Below, in pieces: positions 47,499 through 59,498 of a stretch of 64,000 nucleotides of DNA (within the stretch, counting starts at the first letter, position 1; each line of letters opens with the position of its first letter). The position numbers were made by a program, and so were the translations under genes. A model generated the notes under the pieces. That model ran no database searches, was not told the origin of the DNA, and saw only the letters and a program-made list of their open reading frames with translations. Source of the DNA: Plantago major (Eukaryota; Streptophyta; Magnoliopsida; Lamiales; Plantaginaceae); assembly GCA_026545765.1 (NCBI GenBank), contig CM048841.1, positions 24,587,397 to 24,651,396 of the forward strand, given 5' to 3'.

Positions 47499-47511
47499 GG
47501 CTCTGATGCCA
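47499..47511 (-). other. Primer-binding site of the Sirevirus-like element
   Basis: On the minus strand it reads TGGCATCAGAGCC, two bases inside the 5' LTR. It is one mismatch from the usual TGGTATCAGAGC complementary to initiator methionine tRNA. Confidence 0.8.
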
Positions 47512-47513
47512 CT

Positions 47514-48378
47514 TGTTAGAACTTTTGGATCGGGATTGGTACTCTAGACAAGTTTCAGACGATGTTGACTATGGTGTTGAGTCAACAACGCCTTCAACAG
47601 TGATTGACAGCAGTAAACGGATATGACCAGAATGCAGCGGAAAATAAAAACTGACAACCACAATTACTTTTTAGCCGGTATATAAAGATACCGACCGTGC
47701 CTTAGACTAAATTTCCACTATCAAGAAAAGTAGAATTACAAAACTAGGTTTAATCAATCACAAACGAATGATTAAACTGCAAAGACTAGACCTAGAACAG
47801 ACAATTAAAAACCTATTCTAGTTCGAAGACACTAAAGTAAATCTCAATCCTTAGAGACTACTCACAAGTGAATTCGACAACAATGTCTAGTAAACACAAG
47901 AAAACCTAACTCTAAATATGTTGTGAATTTATTCTCTCGAGGTCTATTTTCTTGCAAGCATTCTTCTTGTCTTTATGTGTTGTGCTAGTCGAACTGAAGA
48001 AGAAGAACGCCGCTTGCTTCCTGTTTCTTACGTCCTGTTTTGAGGGAGAAATCCTCAAGTGAATATCTCCAATATCTTTATTTCCTTCTTGCTTAGATTG
48101 TATTCCTTGTGTCCAAAGCAAATCAAACTCCTTCCTTATTCAAGTTTCCTGCGCCCAGATCTTCCAAACTACGTTTGGATTCTTTCTAGCTCTTCCAGAT
48201 TGCGTTGGGTTTCTTCCTTGAGGCCCAAGCTAACCAATCTTGATACATTAAGCAATGTTGAAGCCCAACTTGTTATTTTCTACAAAATATTAATAGAAAA
48301 ACAACTATAATTGTCGAACCGGTTAATAAACGAAGAAATACCGAATTAATAAAACAAGTACAATAAATTACACTTTCA
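47514..48378 (-). repeat. 5' LTR of the Sirevirus-like element
   Basis: It runs from TGTTAGAAC to ...TTTCA on the plus strand (TGA...ACA in element sense). Its right end matches the remnant at 24851-25045. It contains the recurring GATGTTGACT and GTTGAGTCAAC words near 47560. Confidence 0.83.
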
Positions 48379-49973
48379 ATCTTAATTAATTTTTTTCTTA
48401 ATTCAAGATTTTAACTTTATAACACTCCATTTCATTTTGTTTTTGTAAACTCAGAATTTCAACCTAAAATTTTACTGATTTATGGAGTTTTCCGCACGAT
48501 AAGCTATCAAATATATAATCGTAAGTCTGGGTATACGTATCAGGTTGAAAATATAGTATTCAACATAGTTCGGCAGGCGCGGGCAGTACAGTTGCAAAGC
48601 AACAAATCCAACATGTAGCTTAAATGAGCTGTGTCATGTCATGTCTTTATTGGCATTGTCCATAAAACTAGCCTTTCATTGATTTATTTAGTACAGTAGT
48701 ATGCTATATGTACTGCAAATTCGTAAATTATAAATGTTTCACCAAAATCTTCTGATTATGAATTTTTCCATTGATTATTTCAATTTTATAATAAATTACT
48801 CTTTAACGATATGAAATAGTACTATTACTTATTAATTTTTTATTATATAATTTATTAAATAAGTAAAGATTAATTTATGATTTAAACTGAAAAATGTTAA
48901 AATTGAAAGATTTTGGTGAAATGATTAATTAGTCGATGGAGTTGGTAGGTAGCTAGATTTGATTTGAAACTAAGCTTCTGAGTACTGCCTAGTGTATCAT
49001 TGTCACTTGTCACCTGAGTGGCCTGAAATATGATTCAAAAGCTTACCGATCATTCTTTCTGCGTGTTGGTTTAAGTTCTCACCTACAACAGGAAATACAT
49101 TATATATTTATATTCCCTCCTCCCATATTGTTTCCATTTGTTCCAATATAATAATATTACCTAAACTATAGTATAATGTTGTTTGGGTAGATTTTAATCG
49201 AGCTTCACCTATTATTTACAAGTAAAATAAATTTTATCCCTCTACCTATTCTTTTTCTCCTACCTTACTTTTCATTTATTATAATAAATTTAAACCAATC
49301 AAATAATATTAAAATCTCTTACAAATCCTATAAAGACTATAAACATTTGAACTCTATTTCAAACACAATTTTTCACAACTCAATTAAAGTTGACTTACTA
49401 TTGATCTGTTAAAAATAATATGTTGTAGTCCGGTCATATAAAGTTGCGAGCCAAACAATCAGATATTGTTGTTAGATGGGATGAACGGGAGAATGTCTAT
49501 TCGATAAATGTGTTATATAATAACTAAAAACATCACATGTTTAATTACAAACATTACATATTTAGTAATACTGGATGGTTGGGGTAATGTATAAGCATAG
49601 GATGGTCGTCGTTGTAGAAATGAGCTCAACTCCTCTTAAAAGAACTTGTAAGGGGAGATAGTATCTCATATCTTATAGAAAAGACCCTGCAGGATCTTCT
49701 CAATCAAACTCGAATAGTTAATGCCCCCTCACATGTGAGCCGGTAGACCTGTACTCACCACGTAACCGGAGCAGTCCGACATAAACTTGAACAGTCCATT
49801 GGCTATGAGTTGTAATACTATGTAGAAAGGAGACCAACTAACTCTTAAAATGTAATGGGAGAAAGTTATCCCATATATTATAGAATAGACCCATAATATT
49901 ATGAAACGATGTGAGATATTTAACAATTGTAGCTGAATATGTGATGTTGAACATGTATTTCAATCTTTGAGTA
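48379..49973. other. AT-rich intergenic DNA
   Basis: No gene recognised. Two diverged direct repeats of a 'TATCTCATAT.TTATAGAA.AGACCC' sequence occur near 49655-49690 and 49862-49895. Confidence 0.55.
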
Positions 49974-50223
49974 CTCCCTCCGCCTCAAAACAAATGTCAT
50001 GTATTCCATTTATATATATTCCATTAAAAACTCGTGTTTTATTTCTTTTGGCAAAATCTTATCCCAAACTAACTTTTATTAACATAATTTAACGCGCAAA
50101 TTTTAGCAAAAACAAAATTCAAATTTGTAAACCAAATAATTTCCACATCACCTTTATTACTATCTCTTTCATTTCTCCTTAATCCCTGGCCCAGAAGGAA
50201 GCAATACATTTATTTTGGGATGG
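49974..50223. mobile_element. Stowaway-like MITE
   Basis: It begins CTCCCTCCGCCTCAAAACAA and ends with the degenerate inverted counterpart CATTTATTTTGGGATGG, with TA on both sides (49972-49973 and 50224-50225). The start matches the common Stowaway/Tc1-mariner MITE terminus. The length of 250 bp and AT-rich content also fit. The right end is decayed. Confidence 0.65.
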
Positions 50224-50607
50224 TATTTAATTTTGTTTATCCTTGTATAGTTGTGCTTCCCACGACTACTAGTACTCCTGCTTGGAGTATGTGGGTAGTA
50301 GTTGGTACTTGGTAACAGTAACAAATAGACCACACCACTTGGGAGTCTTCAATGAGATTTCTCTTCTGGAAGTTTTTCCATCCTCTTATCTTCTGGAAGG
50401 TTTTCCATCCTCTACATATCTTAAGTATAATCTAATTTTGAAATTTGTGCATGTATAATCTATCTTGATTTTGACTGAACTATAACTATCCTTTAATAGA
50501 TATTACTGTTCTGTACTCACTACTACATTTCCCTTAATAGAAATATGTGCATCTATCATCTAGTTTTGAAATTTGTACTCTTCGATTTCGGGATACTTTA
50601 TTACGGC
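50224..50607. other. Intergenic DNA with a short tandem duplication
   Basis: Non-coding. At 50363-50415 a 26-27 bp unit, CTTCTGGAAG.TTTTCCATCC plus a few bases, is present twice in tandem. Nothing else recognised. Confidence 0.6.
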
Positions 50608-51018
50608 CAAATCAATCTAGAGTATGAAACCTGGCCACACATTTGCATGGGCTACTATAGGTTGTTTTGGACATTACAATGGAGTACAAAAGTGACCATT
50701 ATTTTTGTAAAACAATCCCTCAAAATTGTCCTTTCGCACTTTGAATTTATCATTTCATTAAAAATGACTTTAAAACATCCGTTAGTGGGTGATAAAATAT
50801 TGATAGTGTCGTAAATTAACGAAAACGATAGATCGAGAAGAAATAAAGTGATGATTAAATATGGAAAACAAATAAAAAAACTTCAATGGAAAGAGGAAAT
50901 GTTAAATTTTGCAAATTGTAAAAGTCCATTTTGTATTTCTTTTCAAGGTTTTGTACCTATAACGAGTTGAAACAAATCGTCGTACCTAATGCAAACAAGT
51001 GGCCAGGTTTCGCACTGA
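50608..51018. repeat. Uninterrupted copy of the small TIR-bearing repeat
   Basis: The same repeat is split at 8709-8902 and 22746-22966. The ends are inverted: GTATGAAACCTGGCCAC near 50621 and GTGGCCAGGTTTCGCAC near 51001. This suggests a non-autonomous DNA element of about 400 bp. No clear target duplication was found and the family is unknown. Its sequence across the Tat-1 insertion point (TTGATAGTGTCG) serves as an empty site. Confidence 0.7.
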
Positions 51019-51805
51019 ACCGAGCCGTCCACTTTATTACCCGGTTTACATACTAACTACTAAATATCAACCACAACCACAACCATTTTTTTTTTTAATT
51101 TGATAACCCCCAAACAATTTTTTAATCAAATTAGGATTGAATTGCCAAAATAACCTTATACCAAAAGTATTGGGTATTATTTGTATATAACTGCGGGTGG
51201 ATAGTGTATCGAATATGAATATTTGGAACACATCATAAGAACAAAACAATATTTATATTGCCGGGCAAAGGGTTGGCCCTCGGTCCTTAAGACTTTATTT
51301 GACCCGCTCTGGTGCTCACGGTGTGCGTAACAAATAGTCTCCCAAGGTAGAATAACATTGATGAATTAGAGTTCTAACACTTGAACACTAACTACGTTGA
51401 ATTACTACAATAAAGGAAGAATTGAAGAACAGCCAACGCCCACCAAGTATCAAAATAACAACACTATTTTATACTTCTTTATCCTTCGCTACGATTAGAA
51501 AATCTTATGGATATTCATATTCAACGTCCTCCAAACTTAGCAAGTTACGTAAGACTTGAAATCCGTAAAGGATATTCTATCTTGGGATCCTCCACTAATC
51601 TTCTGAAAGAGAATATGGACTTGGATTATGGATAGATTCTTAAAACGAAGTAGGGGTGCCCTATATATAGATATCCAAAAGATGTAATGAAGGGAAGCAA
51701 TTGTTCACAAAAAGATGTCTAGCGCCAAACGATAGGTACGAAAATCGTTCCATAAGTTTGCACGAAGAGCTGCCAGCTCACCTGGAAAGACATGATTCCA
51801 TAACC
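51019..51805. other. Unclassified DNA, possibly part of an older LTR
   Basis: No gene. A TGCCGGGCAAAGGG start near 51259 and, in reverse, a CTATATATAG box near 51660 would fit a decayed solo LTR in minus orientation interrupted by the 51811-54755 element, but no second end or target duplication was found. Confidence 0.35.
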
Positions 51806-51810
51806 TTATG

Positions 51811-51933
51811 TGTAAGAACCCGTACTTTTTATTGTAATTCTATTTTACGACTTTATATTTTTATTTTTTAGTGGACCGGGCCTCGTAATTTTTTTCAAAA
51901 TAATTTTAAGGTTATTAGGCCCGAGCCCATATG

Positions 51934-51991
<58 letters not shown>

Positions 51992-53252
51992 ATTTATCTA
52001 AACCTAAGTAACTCTCAGATTTTGGCGAAAACCTTTTCTTTGCCTCTGTCCAATATCAACTGGCCAACCACCACTCTTCAAATTTCCATTGTCCTGATCT
52101 CTCTTATGGATTTGATTAATTCCCCTTCAATTATCGATAATGGACAGTTTGCAGTTTCTAAAGGTAATTGCATGTTTCTGAAACAACATTTTCAAATTGC
52201 AATTTGGTTTTGCAAGACCGTGACATCACCAACCACCAATTTTTGTTCTCTTGCATTGATTTATTTACGTTTCGATATTTAATTTGGGTTCTTACATTAT
52301 AGCTGTTGTTCTCGGAGTTCGAGGTGCAAGTTAGAGGAGCGTTTGGAATTTAGCTAGATTAAGCTCAGTTTCGTGTCGCCTTCAAGGTAAGGGGGATTTT
52401 CTGACACTTTTGCTTATATTTTCCGTATTATTGTATATGAATAGTTTTAATGTTTAACAAATAACTTATGGTTATTATATCAAGATATGGGACTTGATAT
52501 AATAGTCTATTCGAAATGATCAAGTATGTGAATGCCCAAAATTGTGTTTCTATGATGCATGTGAAGTGTGATAAAATAAGTTTTTGTTACATGGAGAAAT
52601 GAAAACATGTTTTAGCTCTCGGTTTTGCCTACGCTCTGTACTGAACTCTTATGAGGGTTCATTATACTTCCTACCGTTTATTGTTCCTTTTCGCGGGGGA
52701 ACCTACCGTTATTGTTTCCTGTTTAGGAAACCTTATGTTTCCTTTCGGGGGAACCTACTGTTACTGTTATGTATGCATCTTCCCTGCCACGGGATCTAAT
52801 AGTGGCCTAGTGTAAAATCTGATTGAGCTAAACTACTATCTTACTATTTTCTGAAAGTACTCCATGTTATGATTTTTTTGATATGTGAACGTATTGATGC
52901 ATGTATATATATATGTATACTTTGAACTCTGCTTGATCCGGTAAAAGTGCCAGGAGATTCACCCTTACACTTTTTTTCCAGTGGTCTGAGTGGTTCTGGT
53001 CTCGTGGAGGTTGCTAGTAGAGGCAAGTCGGGTTAGAGCAGCTAGTGGTGTCAAGTGAAGGTTTTGTAACTTAAGTTGTACTTTCTAAGATTGTAACTAG
53101 TTCAAGGTTTCTAGAATAGTATTTGTATTTTAGATGCTGTGAATTACCTTTTCAAACTTTTTTACAATTAAATTGAGGCCTCGTCTTGGCGTGAGCCCAT
53201 CTCACGATAGACGGCCGGTCACGCCAAAGTATTTTGGTTTTGGGGCGTGACA
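51811..53252 (+). repeat. 5' LTR of the Tekay-like element
   Basis: 1442 bp, with a TA microsatellite at 51938-51989. Segment 52196-52590 occurs inverted in the other LTR; segment 52605-53252 occurs in direct orientation. Confidence 0.85.
51938..51989. repeat. (TA)n microsatellite
   Basis: About 25 TA units within the left LTR of the Tekay-like element; the matching part is absent from the right LTR. Confidence 0.95.
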
Positions 53253-53256
53253 AAAG

Positions 53257-53269
53257 TGGTGTCAGAGCC
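53257..53269 (+). other. Primer-binding site of the Tekay-like element
   Basis: TGGTGTCAGAGCC lies four bases after the left LTR, close to the initiator methionine tRNA site TGGTATCAGAGC. Confidence 0.75.
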
Positions 53270-53536
53270 TAGGTTTCAATTTGTCGGGTGTAGGTGTCAG
53301 GTTGCGTTTTGTCGGGTGTAGGTGTCAGGTTACGTTTTGTCGGGGGTGTGTGTGTCAGGTTTTGAGTCTTTTACGAAGTCAAGTTTAGTTGCTAGTTAGT
53401 CTTAAGTTTTGTTTTGGTAGAGTATATAGTGTTTTATGTTGGTGTAGACTTTAAGTGGTCTATGAAGGGATAGGTCGGTTGATGTGTATAGTGGAGTTAA
53501 GTTTCCAGGAGGAAACTTCTTTTAAGGAGGGAGGAA

Positions 53537-54755
53537 TGTAAGAACCCGTACTTTTTATTGTAATTCTATTTTACGACTTTATAATTTTTATTGCATGCTT
53601 TTGAACAAAACGATTTTCACACATCACATTTACAATAAAATATTTATGGGTACACATACTTGATCCTTTTCGAATAGATTATTATACCAAGTCCCATTTC
53701 TTGATATAATAACCATAAGTAGTTTGTCAATCATAAAATATACATATATATACGATAACAATAATATAGAAGCAAAAGTGTCAAGAGTTCCCCTTACCTT
53801 GAAGGCGACACGAAACTAAGCTTAACCTAGCTAATTAAACTCCAAACGCTCCTCTAACTTGCACCTCGAACTCCGAGAACAACAACTATAATGTAAGAAC
53901 CCAAATTAAATATCGAAACGTAAATAAATCAATGCAAGGGAACAAAAGTTGGTGGTTGGTGATGTCACGGTCTTGCAAAATCAAATTGGAAACATATTTT
54001 AGCTCTCGGTTTTGCCTACGCTCTGTACTGACCTCTTATGAGTGTTTATTTGGCATAGAAGTATACTTCCTACCGTTTATTGTTCCTTTCCGCGGGGAAC
54101 CTACCGTTATTGTTTCCTTATGTTTCCTTTCGGGGAAACCTACTGTTACTGTTATGTATGCCATCTTCCCTGCCACGGTATCTAATAGTATACTTCCTAC
54201 CGTTTATTGTTCCTTTCCGCGGGGAACCTACCGTTATTGTTTCCTTATGTTTCCTTTCGGGGAAACCTACTGTTACTGTTATGTATGCCATCTTCCCTGC
54301 CACGGTATCTAATAGTGGCCTAGTGTAAAATCTGATTGAGCTAAACTACTGTCTTACTGTTTTGTGAAAGTACTCCATGTTATGATTTTTTGGATATGTA
54401 AACGTATTGATGCATGTATATATATATATGTATACTTTGAACTCTGCTTGATCCGGTAAAAGTGCCAGGAGATTCACCCTTACGCTTTTTTTTTCCAGTG
54501 GTCTGAGTGGTTCTGGTCTCGTGGAGGTTGCTAGTAGAGTCAAGTCGGGTTAGAGCAGCTAGTGGTGTCAAGTGAAGGCTGTACTTTCTTTGATTATAAC
54601 TAGTTCAAGGTTTCTAGAATAGTATTTGTATTTTAGATGCTCTGAATTACCTTTTCAAACTGTTTTACAATTAAATTGAGTCTTCGTCTTGGCGTGAGCC
54701 CATCTCATGATAGACGGCCGGTCGCGCCAAAGTATTTTGGTTTTGGGGCGTGACA
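53537..54755 (+). repeat. 3' LTR of the Tekay-like element, rearranged
   Basis: It starts like the left LTR for about 60 bases. It then carries 53596-53990, the inverse of 52196-52590, and continues in direct orientation from the TTTTAGCTCTCGGTTTTGCC word onward. About 300 bp of the left LTR is missing and a 127-bp unit is duplicated. Confidence 0.83.
54061..54314. repeat. 127-bp tandem duplication in the right LTR
   Basis: Two adjacent copies (54061-54187 and 54188-54314), each opening GTATACTTCCTACCGTTTAT and closing CCACGGTATCTAATAG; by eye they are identical. The left LTR has one copy. Confidence 0.9.
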
Positions 54756-54760
54756 TTATG

Positions 54761-55322
54761 AGGTGTTCCATGAGTTGCAAGTTCAAAACTCTTATTCCAC
54801 ACCTTTTTATCTATATATTTACATTTATATTTTCGGAATTTATCGCAACTTCATTGCGAATACCTTCGTATTAATAATTACAAACGGTCTATTTGTGCAT
54901 TAATTTCTCATTCATCTTCAATCCGAATTGAATAATTAAAGACACAAACTAAACACACTTTAATTAAGAATTCCCACAAAAACATATCCTAAACTAGCGT
55001 TCTACACGTTATATGCATTTAACCCTATATATTCCTATTCATTGTTTTCTTGAAGTGCTCAAGTTTATTCACACGGACGGTTTACTAGTAATTTAGTACT
55101 ATTAGTAACTAGAATCCACGTAACGCATGTTACTGCACTCTTTTCGATGTTTTGGTTTGGGAAAATGACTTTACATCAAATTTCAGCGTTTATCAGAGAG
55201 AGTAATAGTACTTTGACCAGGCTTACATGAAAGAAATATATACATTCTCCTACGTGATGTGATTTACACTAATATGCATAAATGGGTACTAACTTATGTT
55301 AACACATTATACAAATACATAT
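54761..55322. other. AT-rich intergenic DNA
   Basis: No coding potential or element recognised. Confidence 0.55.
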
Positions 55323-55330
55323 ACAAGATG

Positions 55331-58300
55331 TAAGCGGATGCACCTTTGAATGGGTCTGATGACCCAGATTGACCCGAGCAAATTTATATACTAGTAATAA
55401 AAAAAAAATAATAAAATTTTTTTTTAACATTTGACCCAGCTGGAGATAATTATCAAACCTAACTTCCTTCCCGTAGAAGCCTTGCTCTATTTGACACTCG
55501 ATTCTTTGCTCCTCCTTGATCGCTTCTTTGGCCACCATGCTTGCATCGTCTCCGCAATCCTCGGATGTTAATTGTGCTATTTCCATCATTCCGGTGTGAA
55601 TTGTTGAGTAGTAGGCTAGTAGCAGACTAGCAGTAAGGTATGCTCAATTTCAATTCTTAAACCTTCAATTTCAATGTTCCTTTTGTTTTGGTATTTGGAA
55701 ATGATGAATCGTGAATGGAATTGTTGTAATGGACTATTGGTTTTGTCTCTTTAATTAATTGGAGAAAATTAGAATTTAGAAGAAGGCAAGAAGATGAATA
55801 ACATTCTGTTGTGAAATAAATGATGCCTTTTGTCCTTTTCCTTGAAGAAAGAAGAATTATTAATGTATTATGATGGACTGATGGTTTAACAATGTTTGAA
55901 TGTGTTGAAGCATTTTCTTGTCTTCTTGAATACTGTAAAAAATTATACATTTTGTTGTTTTAACTTTGCTCCTTGTCTCATTGAATAAAACACTTACCAA
56001 TTTATTGAATCCATGTATTCTACATTTCTACTTATTAAATGGCATTCTACTCACTGTGTCAATCTTATGTAACTAGTAGACTACTATAACTAGTAAACTA
56101 TTTTCTGCAGAGAGATTTATTAGTCTGAAAATAACATCTAATATTTGATTTTTTTTGTTATGCAGGTAATGGACAGGTTTGTGACTAGGCGTCCTCGGTT
56201 ACCACTCACTTCCAATGAGAATTGTTCAAAGAGAATGTGTGTCGAATTCAATGAAGAAGATATTATCCATGATCACCAAACGCAAACCGATTAATTCCTA
56301 TGATCCTAACATTCGAGACCAAGTTCGTATGGCATATTTGCTAAAAGGCCCTTGTCAACCTGTGAATCATGTATTTCCTCAAAGGTTAATTTCCAATGAG
56401 CTGAGGAGATTTAGTTCAGAGTGGTTTGACGAATTTGTTTGGTTGGATTATAGTACTTCAAGTGATCAAGTTTATTGCTTGTTTTGTTATCTTTTTAAGA
56501 AAGTTGCAGGCTCTCAGTCGGGTGGAGGTGTATTCGTATCAAAAGGATATAAGAATTGGAAAAAGGCTCTTGGTTCATTTAGAGACCATGTTGGCAGTAG
56601 TCATACAGAGGCAAGAACTAAATGTGAAAATTTGCAAAATCAACGACAAAGTGTGTCCTATTTGTTATCCAAGCAAGACCTTGCTTCACAAGATTCTTAC
56701 CGGGTTAGATTGACATGGAGCTTAAAGTGTTCACGGTATCTATTGGCTCAAGGTTTGGCATTTCGAGCTCATGATGAGTTCGAGGAGTCGGATAATAGAG
56801 GTAATTTTCTTGAGCTTGTTAGATGGGGCGCTGACATAAATAAAGAAATTGCAAAGCACATAGGACCAGAAGCTCCTGGAAATAATAAAATGTTATCTCC
56901 TGAAATTCAAAAGGATTTGGCAAATTCTTGTGCATCATTGTCATTAGATGAAATTCTTAAGGATATTGGTGATTCATTCTATGCTCTATTGGTTGATGAG
57001 TCTCGAGATAACTCCGTGCAAGAGCAAATGGCCGTGGTTTTATGATATGTGAATAAGGAAGGTCAGGTTATGGAGAGGTTTATAGGAATTGAACATGTGA
57101 GTGACACTTCTGCAGCACTTTGAAAGAAGCTATTGATAATTTATTTTCACATCATTAGTTGTCAATTTCTAAATTGAGGGGGCAGGGGTATGATGGAGCA
57201 AGCAATATGAGTGGTGAGTTTAATGGATTAAAGACTAAAATATTGGAGGAAAATCCATCTGCTTTCTTTGTGCATTGTTTTGCTCACCAGCTTCAATTAG
57301 GCGTGGTTCTTTGTTTCAAAAATAATTTAGATGCGGTGACTTTTCAACTATGCAAATATCATTGTCAATACTCTGCGACTTCTTGTAAAGATTGGATGCA
57401 CTTAGCGCATACATCATGATAAGATTCTTGAGAAGTTGGAGAGTGGGGATATTGCTAGTGGAACGGGACAAAATCAACAAACTACTCTCAAACGCATACA
57501 GTGATACCGTTGGGGTTCCTTCCATAGTACAATCATTCGTCTCATGACTATGTGGAGTGCAGTTTTAGAAGTCCTTGAGAATATTGAGGTTGATGGTTGT
57601 ATTGGTGAGCAAAGATCCATGGCAATGAGTATGAGAAATAAGATGAATGAGTACACATTTGTCTTTTCAATGCATTTGATGAAAAGAATTATGGGTATCA
57701 CTAATGAATTATCCCAAGCATTGCAACGAAAGGAACAAGACATTGTAAATGCTATGTCTCTTGTTGATGGGGTTAAGTATAGACTGCAAGCATTGAGAGA
57801 GGATGAGTGGGATGTGTTCTTAGAAGATGTGAATGTTTTTTGTGGGAACATTTCCATTGTGGTGCCTAACATGGATGATTCCTTACCTACTCGTAAGCGT
57901 CTAGAGGTTAGTATTACCTACTTTCATCATTTTCGAGTTGAGGTATTTTGTCAAGTTATTGATTTGATAGTTGAAGCAATAAATGGTCGTTTCAATGTGG
58001 CAAATACGGAGTTACTCTTAGGCATATCATTTCTTTCTCCCAAGAACTCTTTCGAAGCTTTTGATCATGTCAAGTTGATCGGTCTTGCTAAACTTTATCC
58101 ATCAGATTTCTCATCCATTGATCTTATTGTACTTGAGGATCAACTTCAGAATTATATTTTCAATGTGAAGAATAACCATGATTATTCAAGCCTTTCTGAC
58201 ATCGGAAGTTTGGCTAGAAAAATGGTTAAGGATGGGAAAGATCGTGTATTTCCTTTGATTTATCGGCTTATACTTCTTGCATTGACATTGCCGGTTGCAA

Positions 58301-58718
58301 CAGCAACAGTTGAAAGGGTATTTTCAGCCATGAATATTATCAAGACTGATCTGAGGAATAGGATGAGAAACAAGTTTTTGAATGATTGTATGGTGTGCTA
58401 CGTGGAAAAGGGCATCTTTAAGACACTTGAAGATGAAGACATCTTACAACGATTCCAGAAGATGAAGCCACATCGAATGCAGTTTCCACCGATTAAAATA
58501 TAATTTTACAAGTACTTAGGACTATTTAATTTTAGAAGTGAATTTTGGGGTTGTACAGTACTTTATTTTTTTTGAAGTACTTTAGCTTGAATCTTAATCT
58601 TCTATCAGATTTAATTTTGGTTTTTATTGACTAAGTTTTTTTTGGTTTAGCATTAACTTATTGTGAATTATATAGCTAAATCCGACCCCGGTGAATTTTG
58701 GTCCTGGATTCGCCACTG
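55331..58718 (+). mobile_element. hAT DNA transposon, TTF zinc-finger type
   Basis: An 8-bp target duplication, ACAAGATG, flanks the element (55323-55330 and 58719-58726), the size made by hAT transposases. The right end, GGTCCTGGATTCGCCACTG, is a good hAT terminus (CAGTGGCG when inverted). The left end, TAAGCGGATGCACC, is a decayed version. The interior has a 5' non-coding region of about 840 bp, with an apparent splice acceptor just before the start codon, and one transposase gene. Confidence 0.88.
56169..58503 (+). pseudogene. hAT transposase (TTF zinc finger, DUF4371, hAT dimerisation)
   Basis: The likely start is the ATG at 56169 (MDRFVTRRPR, the usual opening of this family), right after a TTTTTTTGTTATGCAG acceptor. 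Then come the segment NIRDQVRMAYLLKGPCQP, the TTF-type zinc finger with VYCLFCYLF and DHVGSSH (about 56465-56610), the DUF4371 core, with the acidic residue in YALLVDESRD near 56993 and GQGYDGASNMSGEFNGLK near 57181, the HCFAHQLQL block near 57275, and the hAT dimerisation domain (PF05699), LALTLPVATATVERVFSAMN near 58275. It resembles zinc-finger MYM-type 1-like plant proteins. Breaks seen are a frameshift near 56275, a TGA at 57043-57045, further frame changes between about 57110 and 57540, and an intact 320-residue C-terminal part. About five lesions; surely inactive. Confidence 0.87.
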
Positions 58719-58726
58719 ACAAGATG

Positions 58727-59498
58727 AAGAAGAAACAATGACTAAACCAACAAGAGATGAAAAGAAATCAATCTGACCATATGGCTTGTTTATAAACTAA
58801 TGCCTCTGAGTCATGATCAAACTACACAATTAATTTGTTAAAAATAGAGCCCAAATTTTCTTCTTCTATGATGCTTCGAACTTTGCTTCTCTTGGTTCAT
58901 TCTAACTTGTAAAACGCAAGTATGCAAGTGGTCTCTTATGGATCTTCATGACTGGTTCAGTTGCCTTTTTAACTCTTCTAGTAACCATCTTGTCTGTTAC
59001 AATCTAATAGAAATCTCGCAGAATTGAAAATCCAGTATTATAGCTACAGCAACGAATGACCACAAGAATAAAATTATACCTAAACCAAGAAATGCAAATG
59101 ATGCACCATCAGAACCAAACAGCCATAACCAAAACAAACTCTTACACATGTCATCTTCTTTCTTTCACACATCAATTCTTTCTTACACAATATATAAACT
59201 ACCCTATAAAATTTAACTCTATACCAAACACTATTTTCTATAACTCACTTTTAACACAATTATTGTTCATCAACTAAAAATTTTCTTTAACTGTATATCA
59301 AGCAGGCAGTTAATTTTTGTAAGATTTATTATCAATTGAACATTTTAAAATTTGGATGACTGAGTAGTTGGCAAAATTAAGCTCAAGTTGAAATTGTATA
59401 GGATAAATGAGAGATTTATATCTTTAATACATTTTTTTGAATGATTTTGTGACACTTATAGTTGCCTTTTATGACATTTTATCATCTACATGGTATCT
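58727..59498. other. AT-rich intergenic DNA
   Basis: No gene or element recognised. It ends at the start of the LTR at 59499; TATCT directly precedes that start and would be its target duplication if found at the other end, which is outside the window. Confidence 0.55.

Larger units (their letters stand above)
51811..54755 (+). mobile_element. Non-autonomous LTR element, Tekay/Del-like, almost no interior
   Basis: LTRs 51811-53252 and 53537-54755 start TGTAAGAACCCGTAC and end GGGGCGTGACA. A perfect TTATG duplication flanks the element (51806-51810 and 54756-54760). The interior is only 284 bp: a primer-binding site TGGTGTCAGAGCC, imperfect repeats of a GTCGGGTGTAGGTGTCAGGT word, and a purine tract AAGGAGGGAGGAA. 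No gag or pol is present. LTR ends and primer site resemble the Tekay/Del chromovirus group, so it is probably a deletion derivative mobilised by relatives. Its right LTR holds an inverted segment. Confidence 0.87.

Noticed and set aside
49105-49400. Second Stowaway-like start (TTCCCTCCTCCCATATTG)
   Set aside because: No matching inverted right end or TA duplication was found.
51259-51810. Older LTR in minus orientation starting TGCCGGGC
   Set aside because: No second terminus, target duplication or internal region could be identified, so it is only mentioned as a possibility.
55299-55950. Minus-strand reading frames at the 5' side of the hAT element
   Set aside because: They lie in the element's non-coding leader, have no recognisable domain, and run against the transposase gene.
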